From Eukaryota sp. TZLM1-RC (taxonomy: Eukaryota > Metamonada: BaSk clade): 64,000 nt of DNA. The notes beneath the pieces were generated by a model. The model saw nothing but the letters and a program-made list of their open reading frames with translations. It had not been told where the DNA came from and searched no databases. Position numbers and translations under genes: made by a program. This document shows, one piece after another, positions 42,787 through 53,060 of this stretch. The stretch covers positions 434,001 to 498,000 of the forward strand of contig JAUPSS010000013.1 in NCBI GenBank assembly GCA_040285825.1. The letters are read 5' to 3'. Within the stretch, counting starts at the first letter, position 1. Every line of letters starts with the position of its first letter.

Positions 42787-43089
42787 CTAGAATTCAATAT
42801 CATCCAAACAAGCGTCACTATTACTGAACCTACTCACAGCATTACGTTCATATTCTACACCAATAGCTAAAAGTGCCTTTGAAATCATTGTTGGAATAGA
42901 TTTGAAAATGCAAAAAACAATTCTATTTAACCAGAAAGTGGAGTATATTGTCTTACCAGACCTATTCAGTAACACTTTTTTAAAATTTTCAAAAAAGTGC
43001 AACCCTGAAGGTCCAATATTGCCAAAAAGAGAAATTGCCAACGGCACAAACTGATATTTCACATGTTCCACTCTACCTAATTGTGCCAA
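42787..43089 (-). mobile_element. LINE relic, tail (another divergent subfamily)
   Basis: A 100-codon open stretch: VKYQFVPLAISLFGNIGPSG and FWLNRIVFCIFKSIPTMISK, ending CLDDIEF. Equivalent to the last 100 residues of the 51.7-kb protein but distinct in sequence. It converges on the subfamily A fragment just to the left. Confidence 0.8.
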
Positions 43090-43591
43090 AGGTTCTTCAA
43101 ATTTTTTTATCTTCTTTTTTTGGCATTAGATAACGGCGAATCAGCGGAATACACTAAACGAGCAGCAGAATTTTTGCAAACATCAACTGAGACAACATCT
43201 ACAACATTGAGAACACCATCGATCCCTGGAGCTACTGAATGTGCCCTTCTTTTATCAAAGGAATCATAAGTATTTGAAAAAAAATATATTTTTGCTATAA
43301 ATAATTTTAATAATTAATAGCTATAACTCAAATATATTTATATTTCTCCTTAATTTGTTGATTCTCAAACCCTCATGATCACAAACATAATAATGTTATC
43401 GACAAATTTTGGGACAAATCGATGACTTGATGGAACCCAAGAAGAGTATTCAAACCCGTGTTCCAACCCGTGTTCCTGGTGAAATGTAGTTGACTGAAAA
43501 TGCAAAATCACCTCCTGCTTCACTTCTTACATTATAACACCTTGTTCCTTCAATCTATTTCAAGCTCATCAAACACTGTTGATTAACATTC
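43090..43591. other. intergenic
   Basis: A plus frame to 43269 carries a Thr/Ser-rich peptide without domain or clear start. Nothing else recognised upstream of the membrane protein gene. Confidence 0.35.
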
Positions 43592-44761
43592 ATGGGAAAC
43601 TCTAACCGCAACGTTATCATCTTATTTCTTGAGTTTTTATTTAAGCACAAACTGTCATCTTCCATCAACTCAATCCTGGTTCATCTTGCTTTGCTCGTGG
43701 TTACCGGAATCGCAATAGGTCTTTCGGTTCTCTCGTTTTTGTTTGAGTTAAAACTGATCAATTTTATCGGTTTTTGGTTTTTGCTTTGTTGCTTCATCGT
43801 TATCTATGCTACATGGCCAGCTATCTCTAGCATAGTTTTCCCTGTTGAGTCGCGAACTAGCTTTAAATTTCGTTTGTTCTTCTTCCTGATCGTTGCTGCT
43901 TCTCCTTTCTTTATCGCCATGTTGTCACACTTCTTCCTCTACCTTTCAACATCACCTGTGTCCTTCTTTCTGGACGAACCTCTGGAAGATTCTTATGGAT
44001 ATTGCCTCAACACTCAAGGTTTCTGTCACCTCTACCACGACGTTGATTGGAGCTTCACCTTTATTCCCATATTAAAGTTTCTGCTTATTCTTCTACCAGC
44101 CTTTTACTTTGTAGTTCCAGCGATCATCATGATATTTGGGTGCTTTGGTGCTGGTCTCCTTTGGGTCATTCGCAACGGGGATGACTACTACTCATTTGAT
44201 GGTGAATATTTCAAATATTGGTGCTTTTTGTCGACATTTTGGTCTTGCTATCCAGGTTGTGTGGTGTTTTCTTTATCAATATCGACTTATATTTTAATTA
44301 ATTCAAATGCTGCTCTATTTTCAAGTTATTCAAATAGTTTGCTTCATTTCTTTCTTTTACTCTGTTTGTGTTGCTACAATGTCTGCCGAATTATTACAAT
44401 GAAAAAGCATTGTGATTTTAAGCAGGGTTTAATTAGACTTTGGTATGGATACTTTGTTTTTATTACCTGTATTTCATTGTTTTCGTTGAGTAATTATATT
44501 GGAAGAATCATTATGATTTTTTCCAACCTCATTTTTGGCACTTGTTTAGTTGAATCACTTTGCATCTTCTCTCCTGATGAATATAGTTTGGCCGAAAACT
44601 TGGTGTCATTCATTGTTGCTGGAATTGTCTTTTTAGTGCTTGGATTGGTGATATTAATCTACTCGAAAGTTTTTCAATGTTGTTCACAATTTTGTAAAGA
44701 ATTTAATGAATTTGCAGAAGAAAATAGAGAAACAAAGGAAACTGAAATTGTTTATGCTTGA
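43592..44761 (+). CDS. multi-pass membrane protein of unknown family
   Basis: A 389-residue intronless ORF from ATG 43592 (MGNSNRNVIILFLEFLF). I count about nine hydrophobic segments, at roughly residues 25-50, 55-78, 92-118, 155-190, 215-245, 250-270, 285-305, 310-330 and 345-368. Few charged residues lie between them except near 200 (IRNGDDYYSFDGEYFKYWC) and the acidic C-terminus. Cys, Phe and Trp are frequent. No transporter signature found. The single long frame supports a real gene. Confidence 0.75.
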   Translation: MGNSNRNVIILFLEFLFKHKLSSSINSILVHLALLVVTGIAIGLSVLSFLFELKLINFIGFWFLLCCFIVIYATWPAISSIVFPVESRTSFKFRLFFFLIVAASPFFIAMLSHFFLYLSTSPVSFFLDEPLEDSYGYCLNTQGFCHLYHDVDWSFTFIPILKFLLILLPAFYFVVPAIIMIFGCFGAGLLWVIRNGDDYYSFDGEYFKYWCFLSTFWSCYPGCVVFSLSISTYILINSNAALFSSYSNSLLHFFLLLCLCCYNVCRIITMKKHCDFKQGLIRLWYGYFVFITCISLFSLSNYIGRIIMIFSNLIFGTCLVESLCIFSPDEYSLAENLVSFIVAGIVFLVLGLVILIYSKVFQCCSQFCKEFNEFAEENRETKETEIVYA

Positions 44762-45854
44762 TGGTTTTGGACCAAAAACATTAAGATCAAGACGACTGGC
44801 AAGTCTCCAATGGTCAAGTGAAGGAGCAGGAAAAGAGGGTATTATGAGCCCTGATGACGTTGATGATGATGTGAGGAAACGTGTATGATCACGAAGCCTG
44901 GAACTTTAATTGGTTTGTGGCTAAAAGGAATCCCGTAAAATTCCCAAACATCACCATTGATATCAATAATAAATAGAGATAATATATATATTCAATATAA
45001 TAATTAATAATAGGGGATAATAAAGATAAATAAATAACCCCTTTGAAGTTGAAAGAATCCTGGAAAATAGAGAGACAAAGGAAACTGTTGATGCTTGATG
45101 GTGGTAACTTTGGTTGTTTTTGGTTTTTCCAATGGAATTGTACAAATGTAGGACGTTCTTTTATAATTCGTTTTCATGTGTAATTACTTTATCTGTAAAA
45201 TCGATAAAGACACCTTTTGCTTCAATTTGATGATTTTTCTACATATTTTTTTCATATTTTTTAGGATAAAACAATTGCAATTTGAATCGGTATAAATTAT
45301 ATCGAAAATACTGCTAATGAACCAAAGTTATTATTCCTTCAACAACTTTCGTTTTTGAACTAAAAATTTATTTGGTGCTCACATGATCGTCCCCTTTTCA
45401 TGAGAAACCAAGTCTGGAGGTGCTATATCATCTTCTCTTTTTTCCCAAACAGTTGGCTATTTTGTTTTTAATTTTGTTTAATTTAATTAAATGTAAATAA
45501 ATTGAATTCAGTTTAATATAAAACTGATGACTATCCATCTCAAAATACAAGATGTCATTAATTTCAGCTTATCAGAAATAATAAATAAACCTGCCTTCTG
45601 TGGGGGGGTTCCACAATTGAAGATACCAAGTTTGATGACGAATAGCATCCAAATGAGAGGAGGAACGTTGATGTGTGAACCATCAGCAGGTGACTACGCA
45701 AAGTTCATTTGTATCTGCATTCAAGGAAGAAATGATAAATATTGACTCACAAAAATGGAAATGGTGTTGTTCTCTGTTATGCAAGAAAATACTAAAGGCG
45801 AGTAATTCATTTTCAGTTTTTTTTGACAAAATTTAATTAATTAATTACCAATAA
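44762..45854. other. intergenic with a duplicated gene end
   Basis: Bases 45060-45107 repeat, with changes, the last codons and stop region of the membrane protein gene (GAGACAAAGGAAACT...TGCTTGATGGT). A plus frame at 45527-45745 has no domain. Confidence 0.5.
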
Positions 45855-46290
45855 GTTGATCCCTTTGCTTTTGTTTATCGCGATGATGTTTTACCTAGTA
45901 CTAATGGTCATTTAAACAAGGCTGAAGATCGTAAGAGAGATAAATATACTGAGATATTAAATGATTTAAATAAGAATCTTTACTCGAAGTTTTCGTTTGT
46001 TCCTTTTGCCTTTTCGATTTTTGGCAACATTGGACAATCCGCCTTGAATTTCATCAATGATTTTGGTAATTTACGTCGTTCAAGTGGTAAGAATTTTGCA
46101 GGGAATTTACGGAAGAATCGTATCATTTTCGCTTTGTACAGAAGTGTTCCCAAGTACTTGAGTTTAATGATGTCCAAACTTTATAAAGATTCATCAAGAG
46201 TTGGTGTGGAGAATTTAGTTTCTTATGTGTTTTAGTTTGTTTTGTTTTTATTTGATTCTTCGTAGAAAATAAATAAATAAATAAATAATA
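45855..46290 (+). mobile_element. LINE relic, tail (subfamily B)
   Basis: Matches 46927-47335 closely. Starts within the endonuclease segment (VDPFAFVYRDDV) and continues to the end YKDSSRVGVENLVSYVF. A 3' AAAT microsatellite tail follows at 46267-46290. Confidence 0.9.
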
Positions 46291-46309
46291 ATTCCTTTAA
46301 ATGAATCAC

Positions 46310-47345
46310 ATCCTTTATTAATTTCTCTTGAAAAAATGGTGCAAGAACTACCTGTTGATATTTGGAATAGGAGTTTTCCTTCAAGTTTGCCTGCTGTGCC
46401 TTCGAGATCTTTCACCAACCTTCATCTTGCTGTTGTGAAATTACAGAAGTCTGTTCTTATTGGTTTTGAAGACCTGGATTTTTCTAAACGACTTAGTGTG
46501 ACTAAGATTAATAATCCCGTCTTTGCTGCCTTTTTAGCAGACATTCAGAACTGTACTAGTTTAATATCTCAGCAACCAAGGCCATTTGGTCTTCACTTAA
46601 CAAATGAAGCTTGGAAACAAAACATGCGGTTGAGATTAGGGATGTATCCAAGCGGTCTTTTGGACAATTCTTATTGTATTTGTAACAAGTAACCTACTGC
46701 CAATTTCCGTCATATTGTGAGCTGTAAGAAATTTCTCCAATATAGGTCAGTTCTTCATAATGCCGTTCGTGATGTGACATATGAGATGTTTAAGTGTTAC
46801 AATTTTAGTTGCAAAGTAGAACCTTTGTTGAAGCATTATAGTAATGATAATCTGTTTAATTCACGTCGAGGTGATTTAATTGCTCCTTTTGTGGATTCCT
46901 CTCAAGTTGTTGTTGATTTCACTACAGTTGATCCCTTTGCTTTTGTTTATCGCGATGATGTTTTACTTAATACTAATGGTCATTTAAACAAGGCTGAAGA
47001 TCGTAAGAGAGATAAATATACTGATATATTAAATGATTTAAATAAGAACCTTTATTCGAAGTTTTCGTTTGTTCCTTTTGCCTTTTCGATTTTAGGCAAC
47101 ATTGGACAATCCGCCTTGAATTTCATCAAAGATTTTGGTAATTTATGTCGTTCAAGTGGTATGAATTTTGCAGGGAATTTATGGAAGAATCGTATCATTT
47201 TCGCTTTGTACAGAAGTGTTCCCAAGTACTTGAGTTTAATGATGTCCAAACTTTATAAGGATTCATCAAGAGTTGGCGTGGAGAATTTAGTTTCTTATGT
47301 GTTTTAGTTTGTTTTGTTTTTATTTGATTCTTCGTAGAAAATAGT
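46310..47345 (+). mobile_element. LINE copy (subfamily B), C-terminal half
   Basis: One frame from 46312 to 47307 interrupted only by a TAA at 46690-46692, inside the CCHC motif (CICNK, stop, then PTANFRHIVSCKKF). The endonuclease segment reads RRGDLIAPFVDSSQVVVDF. Ends with the common tail and VSYVF. RT absent. Confidence 0.9.
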
Positions 47346-47728
47346 AAAAACTCAAAAAGTATACAATAAATATAATAAAATTGTATTAAAACAAAATTGA
47401 TAAATCAACCCAACTTATTGACGTCCCTATATGCTACTTTAAGGTAACTCTAGAGACCACTTTCACGTGAATGATTACATTTACAGGAAAAGGGTATCTC
47501 CATAAGCATTGCGAAGAAATCTGACATGAAAATGAACTGACGGTTTTGCATCAATGAAGTGCGAAAGTATCTGTGCATTGATATGTGTTCTAAGCCTGGG
47601 TTTTGGTGTGCTTCCCATTATGGATTTGAAGACCTTTTCTGTAATGGAGACTTTAACCCTCTTATTTTACATGTGGGTTTTGCCTCCTGGATCATCATAG
47701 CAAAGATGCTTAACAACGGTTCTGTGTA
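47346..47728. other. intergenic
   Basis: AT-rich then mixed sequence. No first exon for the following ORF was found with confidence. Confidence 0.35.
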
Positions 47729-48205
47729 GTGGAAGCCAATCCTAGTGGCAGCAATTTCAATGTTTGGAATCTTTTTGGAACTTGTTGTTCACCAAAGTTG
47801 GAACTTTCCACCAAAGTCGATCATATTGTGTTTTTTACTGTAGGTCTGCTTCAGTTGATTGTTTTAACTTGTTTTGCGGTTCTGGTGTGCCTTCTTCTAC
47901 CCTATATGGCCCTCCCAGTTGTCCTTTCAGTGATTGGTCTGTTTATGACAACAGTATTGGCAGAAGTTTGGTATGGCCAACCAAATCACCAAATCAATGA
48001 ACATGTCAAATTCTATGAAGAACTCGATCACAAATTGGATCGATTAATCGAAGCCATTAACGGTAGGCCCCCAAAGCCGTCATTTGAAACAGAGGAACAA
48101 TCATTTATCGAGCCACTCTCTGACCTCTTGGCTCGTCATAATCGAACAGTTCAAGACTTTGTAACAGTGTTTTCTCATTATACTAACAGTAGTTTCTATT
48201 GTTAA
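47729..48205 (+). CDS. hypothetical membrane protein, start uncertain
   Basis: A 158-codon frame with two adjacent hydrophobic segments (about residues 32-55 and 60-82: VLVCLLLPYMALPVVLSVIG) and a soluble helical C-terminus (EELDHKLDRLIEAINGRPPK). There is no ATG at its start. Reading is open from 47714, so a short upstream exon is likely. The last 62 codons lie in the left arm of an inverted duplication, and the stop sits in its centre, so the natural C-terminus may have been lost. Confidence 0.5.
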   Translation: MEANPSGSNFNVWNLFGTCCSPKLELSTKVDHIVFFTVGLLQLIVLTCFAVLVCLLLPYMALPVVLSVIGLFMTTVLAEVWYGQPNHQINEHVKFYEELDHKLDRLIEAINGRPPKPSFETEEQSFIEPLSDLLARHNRTVQDFVTVFSHYTNSSFYC

Positions 48206-48399
48206 CTATTACTAACTACTGTTAGTATAATGAGAAAACACTGTTACAAAGTCTTGAACTGTTCGATTATGACGAGCCAAGAGGTCAGAGAGTGGCTCGA
48301 TAAATGATGGTTCCTCTGTTTCAAATGACGGCTTTGGGGGCCTACCGTTGATGGCTTCGATTAATCGATCCAATTTGTGATCGAGTTCTTCATAGAATT
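48009..48399. repeat. fold-back inverted duplication, 186-bp arms
   Basis: 48009-48194 and 48214-48399 are reverse complements with essentially one mismatch (GAACAATC versus GAACCATC), separated by 19 nt around GTTAAC. The left arm is the 3' part of the ORF at 47729, so the right arm encodes the same 60-odd residues on the minus strand. A transcript crossing it would form a long hairpin. Confidence 0.93.
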
Positions 48400-48624
48400 C
48401 TAAACAAGATAAACACCTTCTGAAACTTACCCCAATTCGCAACTTTTACCATCAAGAAATGGAGTCTTCACGGTTTCGTCCAAAATATCTTTTGACAGAA
48501 CTGACTGTGCCTCGAATTCTGAATGAGTTATTATGAATTTAGGAGAAAGTGAAACTTGAAGTTGATTTATTTCTTGTTTTTGACTTAGAAAAACATATGC
48601 AGGGGCAATGAAAAAGCAAAAACG

Positions 48625-48874
48625 ATGTTATTACCCTTTCAATATGGAATTAATACCACTGATGAAGTCTCTTCAGCGTTATTTGCTACAGATGTATTAT
48701 TTCGCCAAAATGAATCCAATGTATGTCATTGGATTTTAGTAATGCATTCAATTCACTCAGTCGTTGCAGTATTCACGGTGCTTTGTTGCAATATAAGCCG
48801 GACTTCATGCCGTATTTCCAATCAACATAGAGCACAAATATAATATATAATATAATATATAGCAATTCTAATTT
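48625..48874 (+). pseudogene. older LINE reverse transcriptase, left piece
   Basis: PFQYGINTTDEVSSALFATD matches PHQFGIKTIDGASVAAIASD of the copy at 49.7 kb. Across frameshifts, HSV...SRCSIHGALLQYKPDFMPYF follows. The reading is interrupted at 48874 by the younger LINE and resumes at 51782. Confidence 0.75.
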
Positions 48875-49228
48875 GCTGAAAATAATGTTTCTGACGATCA
48901 ACAGTTAAATGCTTCTAGTGTTCCCTCTTCTTCCCCTTCTGAAAACAGTAATTTTTGTTGTCCATTTTGCAAAAAAGATGTTGCAGATTCACGAAATGAT
49001 CGAAAACTTCTGTTTTGTACGAATTGTAAAGCCGTTGATACCGTAAGACCCCCGATCCGGATCCCAGTAGAAATAAGTCCCGCCAGCACAATCCCCTTCT
49101 CAATGGAAATGAGAAATTTTTCTTCTGAATTGAAAAATAATAAGTGGAATATTTCATCCTTCTGGAAATATTTTGCTAGAAAAACAAAAATTGTTTTAAG
49201 AAAAAATTTGGAAACAGAAAAATTGTAA
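48872..49228 (+). CDS. LINE N-terminal segment with zinc ribbon
   Basis: Open frame of 118 codons without ATG. CCPFCKKDVADSRND...LLFCTNC gives a CX2C...CX2C zinc ribbon, as nucleic-acid-binding fingers often precede the RT in R2-like LINEs. Ends at TAA 49226-49228. The RT frame resumes about 20 nt later in a different register. Confidence 0.65.
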   Translation, partial: FAENNVSDDQQLNASSVPSSSPSENSNFCCPFCKKDVADSRNDRKLLFCTNCKAVDTVRPPIRIPVEISPASTIPFSMEMRNFSSELKNNKWNISSFWKYFARKTKIVLRKNLETEKL

Positions 49229-51781
49229 AATCAAAAATTTGCCGAAAATTGTGCTTACGTGGTCGTTATGGTGCCGCAAAGCAGTCTTTGTTTTCCTCTT
49301 CTTTGGCTGATGCAAACTCTGATACCCTTGAAAAACTTCAAAAGTTGCATCCTCAAGAAAATTTCAAGTGCAGCAAGCCTGATGTGTGTCCTTTTTGGAT
49401 TGAAAATCCTATTACTGCAATTGAAGTTCTTAAAGCTATTCAAAAATTACCTAAGGGGAAAGCAGCAGGCCCAACTGGAATTTCTTTCGATCTCTTAAAA
49501 ATAGCGTGTTCCAGTGCTCCCTAAATTGCTGATGATCTAGCCCACTATTTTCAACAATTAATTGTTTTGAAAATTAATCCTCCATTTGAATTACTCGCAG
49601 CACGTCTGATTGCTTTAGTAAAGCCTGGAAACGGAATAAAACCTGATGGAATACGCCCAATTGCTGTTGGTGAATCTCTTTCTCGTCTGCTGGCATCAAT
49701 TGTCTTCGATCGTGTCAAAGACAAAGCTTCTACATTTTTGAATCCTCATCAATTTGGAATCAAAACAATTGATGGTGCTTCTGTTGCTGCTATTGCCTCT
49801 GATACCTTTTTTAATGCAGAGGAAAATAATTTTATTTTTAATCTCGACTTTAAAAATGCTTTTAATTCTGTAAAGCGAGAAGCAATTTTTGAAGTTATTA
49901 AATCTGATTTTCCTGAGCTATTGAGTTTTTTCTACCATTTTTATGGTAAAGAATCAGATTTAATTTTTAATTCATTTGCTCTTAAATCATCTTCTGGAGT
50001 GAAGCAGGGAGATCCTTTAGGCCCATTATTGTTTTGTTTAGCTATTCACAAAACTTTAAATATCATTAAGCAAAAATACCCTTCTATAAAAATAGTTGCT
50101 TATATGGATGATATATCCTTGATTGGTTCATTTGATTTACTAGAATTGGTTGCTCAAGAAATTGCCGATTCATATGAAAATATTGGGCTTCATCTTAATG
50201 CCAGCAAATGCCTTCTGATTGGCTCTTCTGCTCAAGACCTCGTGATAAACGATTCTATTGTCCCTTTTACTAATTATAGTAGTGATGCTTTTAACTTCCT
50301 TGGTTGTTGGTTAGGAAATGTGCCTCAAATTCAGAATAAATTGCAAGTTATTTTGGAAAAAATGAAAATTGAACATGATTCAATTTCTTCTTTAGATATA
50401 GAAAAGCATATTAAATTTTTCATGCTTAAAATTTGCTACACTGGGAGAATAACCCACATTTTGAGATCTTGTGCTCCTTCCATAGCATTAGATTTTTGTC
50501 GTTCTTTTAATTCATTGAGAACAGAATTTTTTGCTGATTTATTGGATGTAGAACCAGGAATCTTGAAAAACCATTTATTTTCTTCAGCAAATTTGGGGGG
50601 TATTGGATTTACTAAATCTTCAATTTTGTGTCAATCAGCATTCTTGGGTGGTGGCAAAAATTTTATTTATGAATTTTCTCGTAGATTTCCTGATGATTAT
50701 CATCTGTTAGTCCCCAATTGTAGTCCCTATTTGTATGAGTTATCTTGTGAACTTGAAAAATTACCACCACAAATTTGGACCAAATGTTTTCCTCAATCAA
50801 TTCAAGAAATTCCAAACCGATCTCTATTTAATTTTCAGTTTTGCTGTAAAAAGCTTCAACAAGAATTGTCAAAGATTTTTGAAAGCTTGGATTTTGATGT
50901 TAGACTTGGCTTGGCCAAGAAACAGAATCCCGCTTTTGCAAATCTTTTACAAGATATGTGTGACAGTACTTCTTCTGCCTTAGTAACAACAATTCCACAA
51001 GTTTATGGTACTCTCTTATCCGATTCTGCTTGGACTCTGAATATGAGATTTCGTTCCTTTATCTGGTCTGATAATTTACCTCATAATTTAATTTGTAAAT
51101 GTTCTCGAGAAATTACAACTACTCATTTGTTAAATTGTAAACATTTTATCACTTTTAGAAGCAAGGTTCATGATGCTGTAAGAGACCAGTTATATTGTAT
51201 GTGTAAATCTCATAGAATTGAATCCTTCTTGGAACCTCTGTTGTCAAATCTGTTTGATGCTGAAAATGATTTTCATAAGAATAATAGAGGTGATGTCATA
51301 TTACCTGGATTAGATGGAAGCTTCATTTTATTGGATGTAATGTCTGTTGATCCTTGTAATGCCTCAAATGAAAGGCTTGTTAATTCTGAAATTCATAATT
51401 CCCTTTCAAATGCTGAAAATTTTAAATTCAAAAAATACAATGACCCGTTGTCCGAACTGGCCAGTCTACAGCATGCAAAATACAATTTGTATCCATTTGT
51501 ATTTTCCTTTTTCTGGTTCACTTGCACCAACTGCTTTACGTTTTTTGGATGATTTTGAAATGATTGTAAAGAGAAGAACTGGCAGAAAGTTCAACAGATT
51601 GTTTTGGCAAAATAGAATTGTGTTTTCTATTTTTAAGGGGATGTTGAAGATGGTTTCTGATGCTTTGCTTTCTCTTGGATCTCACTATGAGAGAGTTGCA
51701 TCTAGTGTTTTTGTTTTGGGAGAGATGGATTTTTTAGATGTTGATTTATAGGTTTAGAATAAAATTAAATTTAAAAAAAAC
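48875..51781 (+). mobile_element. LINE (subfamily A) with R2-like endonuclease, 18-bp target duplication
   Basis: A 2907-bp insertion flanked by perfect direct repeats ATATAGCAATTCTAATTT at 48857-48874 and 51782-51799. It holds a zinc-ribbon segment, a full RT, a CCHC finger and a restriction-like endonuclease, and ends in an A-rich tail. No ATG opens the first frame, so it may be slightly 5'-truncated. It is the most complete of about fifteen related fragments in the window. Confidence 0.92.
49249..51751 (+). pseudogene. LINE reverse transcriptase plus restriction-like endonuclease
   Basis: In-frame from LRGRYGAAKQSLF with a single TAA at 49522-49524. RT blocks are RPIAVGESLSRLL, NLDFKNAFNSVKRE, SGVKQGDPLGPLLF and the catalytic AYMDDISLIG. 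The C-terminal part has a CCHC finger (CKCSREITTTHLLNCKHF), then RGDVILPGLDGSFILLDVMS and KKYND, the order R-x-D...D...K-x-Y seen in R2 endonucleases. A frameshift near 51505 moves the last 80 codons into another frame, ending MDFLDVDL. Only two lesions, so the copy is young or its ancestor was active recently. Confidence 0.88.
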
Positions 51782-52035
51782 ATATAGCAATTCTAATTTA
51801 CATTTTGGTAATTGAATTTTGAGTTCATCAAGTTGTGTAAAGCAAGGATTTCGTTAGGACCTCTTTTGTTTTGTTTGTCCATTCATCCTATTTTATTACA
51901 AATTCAAGAAATGTTTCCTTCACTAATAATGATTGCCTTTATGGATAATGTTGTTCTTATAGGTGATCCAAATATTGTGAAAATAGCAACTATATGTTTT
52001 GAAGAAATATTTACCAAAGTTGGCCTCTGACTGAA
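51782..52035 (+). pseudogene. older LINE reverse transcriptase, right piece
   Basis: Continues the split RT: SSSCVKQGF, then GPLLFCLSIHPILLQIQEMF and AFMDNVVLIG, where the second catalytic Asp of the YMDD-type box is Asn. Ends at a TGA around TKVGL. Confidence 0.75.
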
Positions 52036-52287
52036 TTTACTGAGATATGATTGACATTACTAAGCAGCCATCTGAGATGCTCCAAGAGCGTTTTAAAGAC
52101 GACAGCAAGCTTTTCATCACATACGAATGTTTGAACCAGCAACATCATCCAATAAGAAATGTGAGGATTTTATCTCAAGAACAACTATCGAAACCTCCAG
52201 AAAAGAAATCACAATCTTTCAATTTTCATTACAAAATGTCTTTTTAGAAAAAAACATTTATTTTCCACGTAAACTAAAATATCTATT

Positions 52288-52520
52288 GATCATGCACACT
52301 TAATTAAATTAATTCATAACTAATGGGACGAATTTCATTGAAGCAAGATTTCCTCTACAAAATCTTGATACAAAACAGAACAAAATAATACGCATAAGAT
52401 ACGAAATTTTCCACACCAACTCCTGAAGAATCCTTGAAAAGATTAGACATCGTTAAATTGTGTGTTTTTTGTTATATTTTATATTTATTGAATTTGCACA
52501 CTTAATTAAATTAACTCAAT
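52288..52520 (-). mobile_element. nested LINE 3' ends (subfamilies C and B)
   Basis: 52288-52365 is the reverse complement of the subfamily C 3' end (AACTAATGGGACGAATTTC). 52385-52450 matches the end of subfamily B in reverse (GAAATTTTCCACACCAACTC). 52485-52518 again shows the subfamily C terminus (GAATTTGCACACTTAATTAA). The three pieces look nested or stacked. Confidence 0.65.
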
Positions 52521-52598
52521 TCTCATGTTGAATTTTTCTATTTCTGAATGCGAAAAACTTTGTGTGAAAAACGTTTTCCTACATATAAGACCTCCACA

Positions 52599-53060
52599 AT
52601 GTCTTCTGTAAAGGTTTATTTATACGACATATCTATGGGAATGGCGAAGACCATGTCCCCAATGCTTCTTGGACCTCAAAATGCTTTGGATTACATACCA
52701 CACACTTCTGTGGTTGTTTTTGGAATGGAGTATTTCTTCGGTATGGGTGTACAACGTTGCATTCCTGGTCAATCTGGACATGGGCAGCCCATGAAAGTGT
52801 TGGATTATGGACACACAGAGGTACCTAGCGAACTATTCGAAGAGTGGTTGACTACTGCTGCAGCTAAATACAACACTACATCTTATCACCTATTAGACCT
52901 GAATTGTAACAACTTTACTAATGATGCTATTGAGTTTTTGAGTGGAAGTACTCTGCCTGCGGAGATAGTGACTCTGCCTCAGCAAGTTATGTCTACGCCG
53001 TTAGGACAAATGATTAAACCCTTTATAGAACAGTTCTTTGCTGCTTCAAACAATGTGTAA
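52599..53060 (+). CDS. PPPDE (DeSI-type) cysteine isopeptidase
   Basis: A 153-residue protein from MSSVKVYLYDISMGMAK. The catalytic His lies in IPHTSVVVFGMEYFFG and the Cys in YHLLDLNCNNFTND, the two conserved PPPDE blocks. Relatives remove SUMO or ubiquitin from proteins (DeSI-1, DeSI-2). The ORF is open to an earlier ATG at 52548, but the family starts with the V-x-VYLYD strand, so I choose 52599. Length and order fit DeSI-1. A helical C-terminus (LGQMIKPFIEQFFAA) follows the catalytic domain. Confidence 0.92.
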   Translation: MSSVKVYLYDISMGMAKTMSPMLLGPQNALDYIPHTSVVVFGMEYFFGMGVQRCIPGQSGHGQPMKVLDYGHTEVPSELFEEWLTTAAAKYNTTSYHLLDLNCNNFTNDAIEFLSGSTLPAEIVTLPQQVMSTPLGQMIKPFIEQFFAASNNV

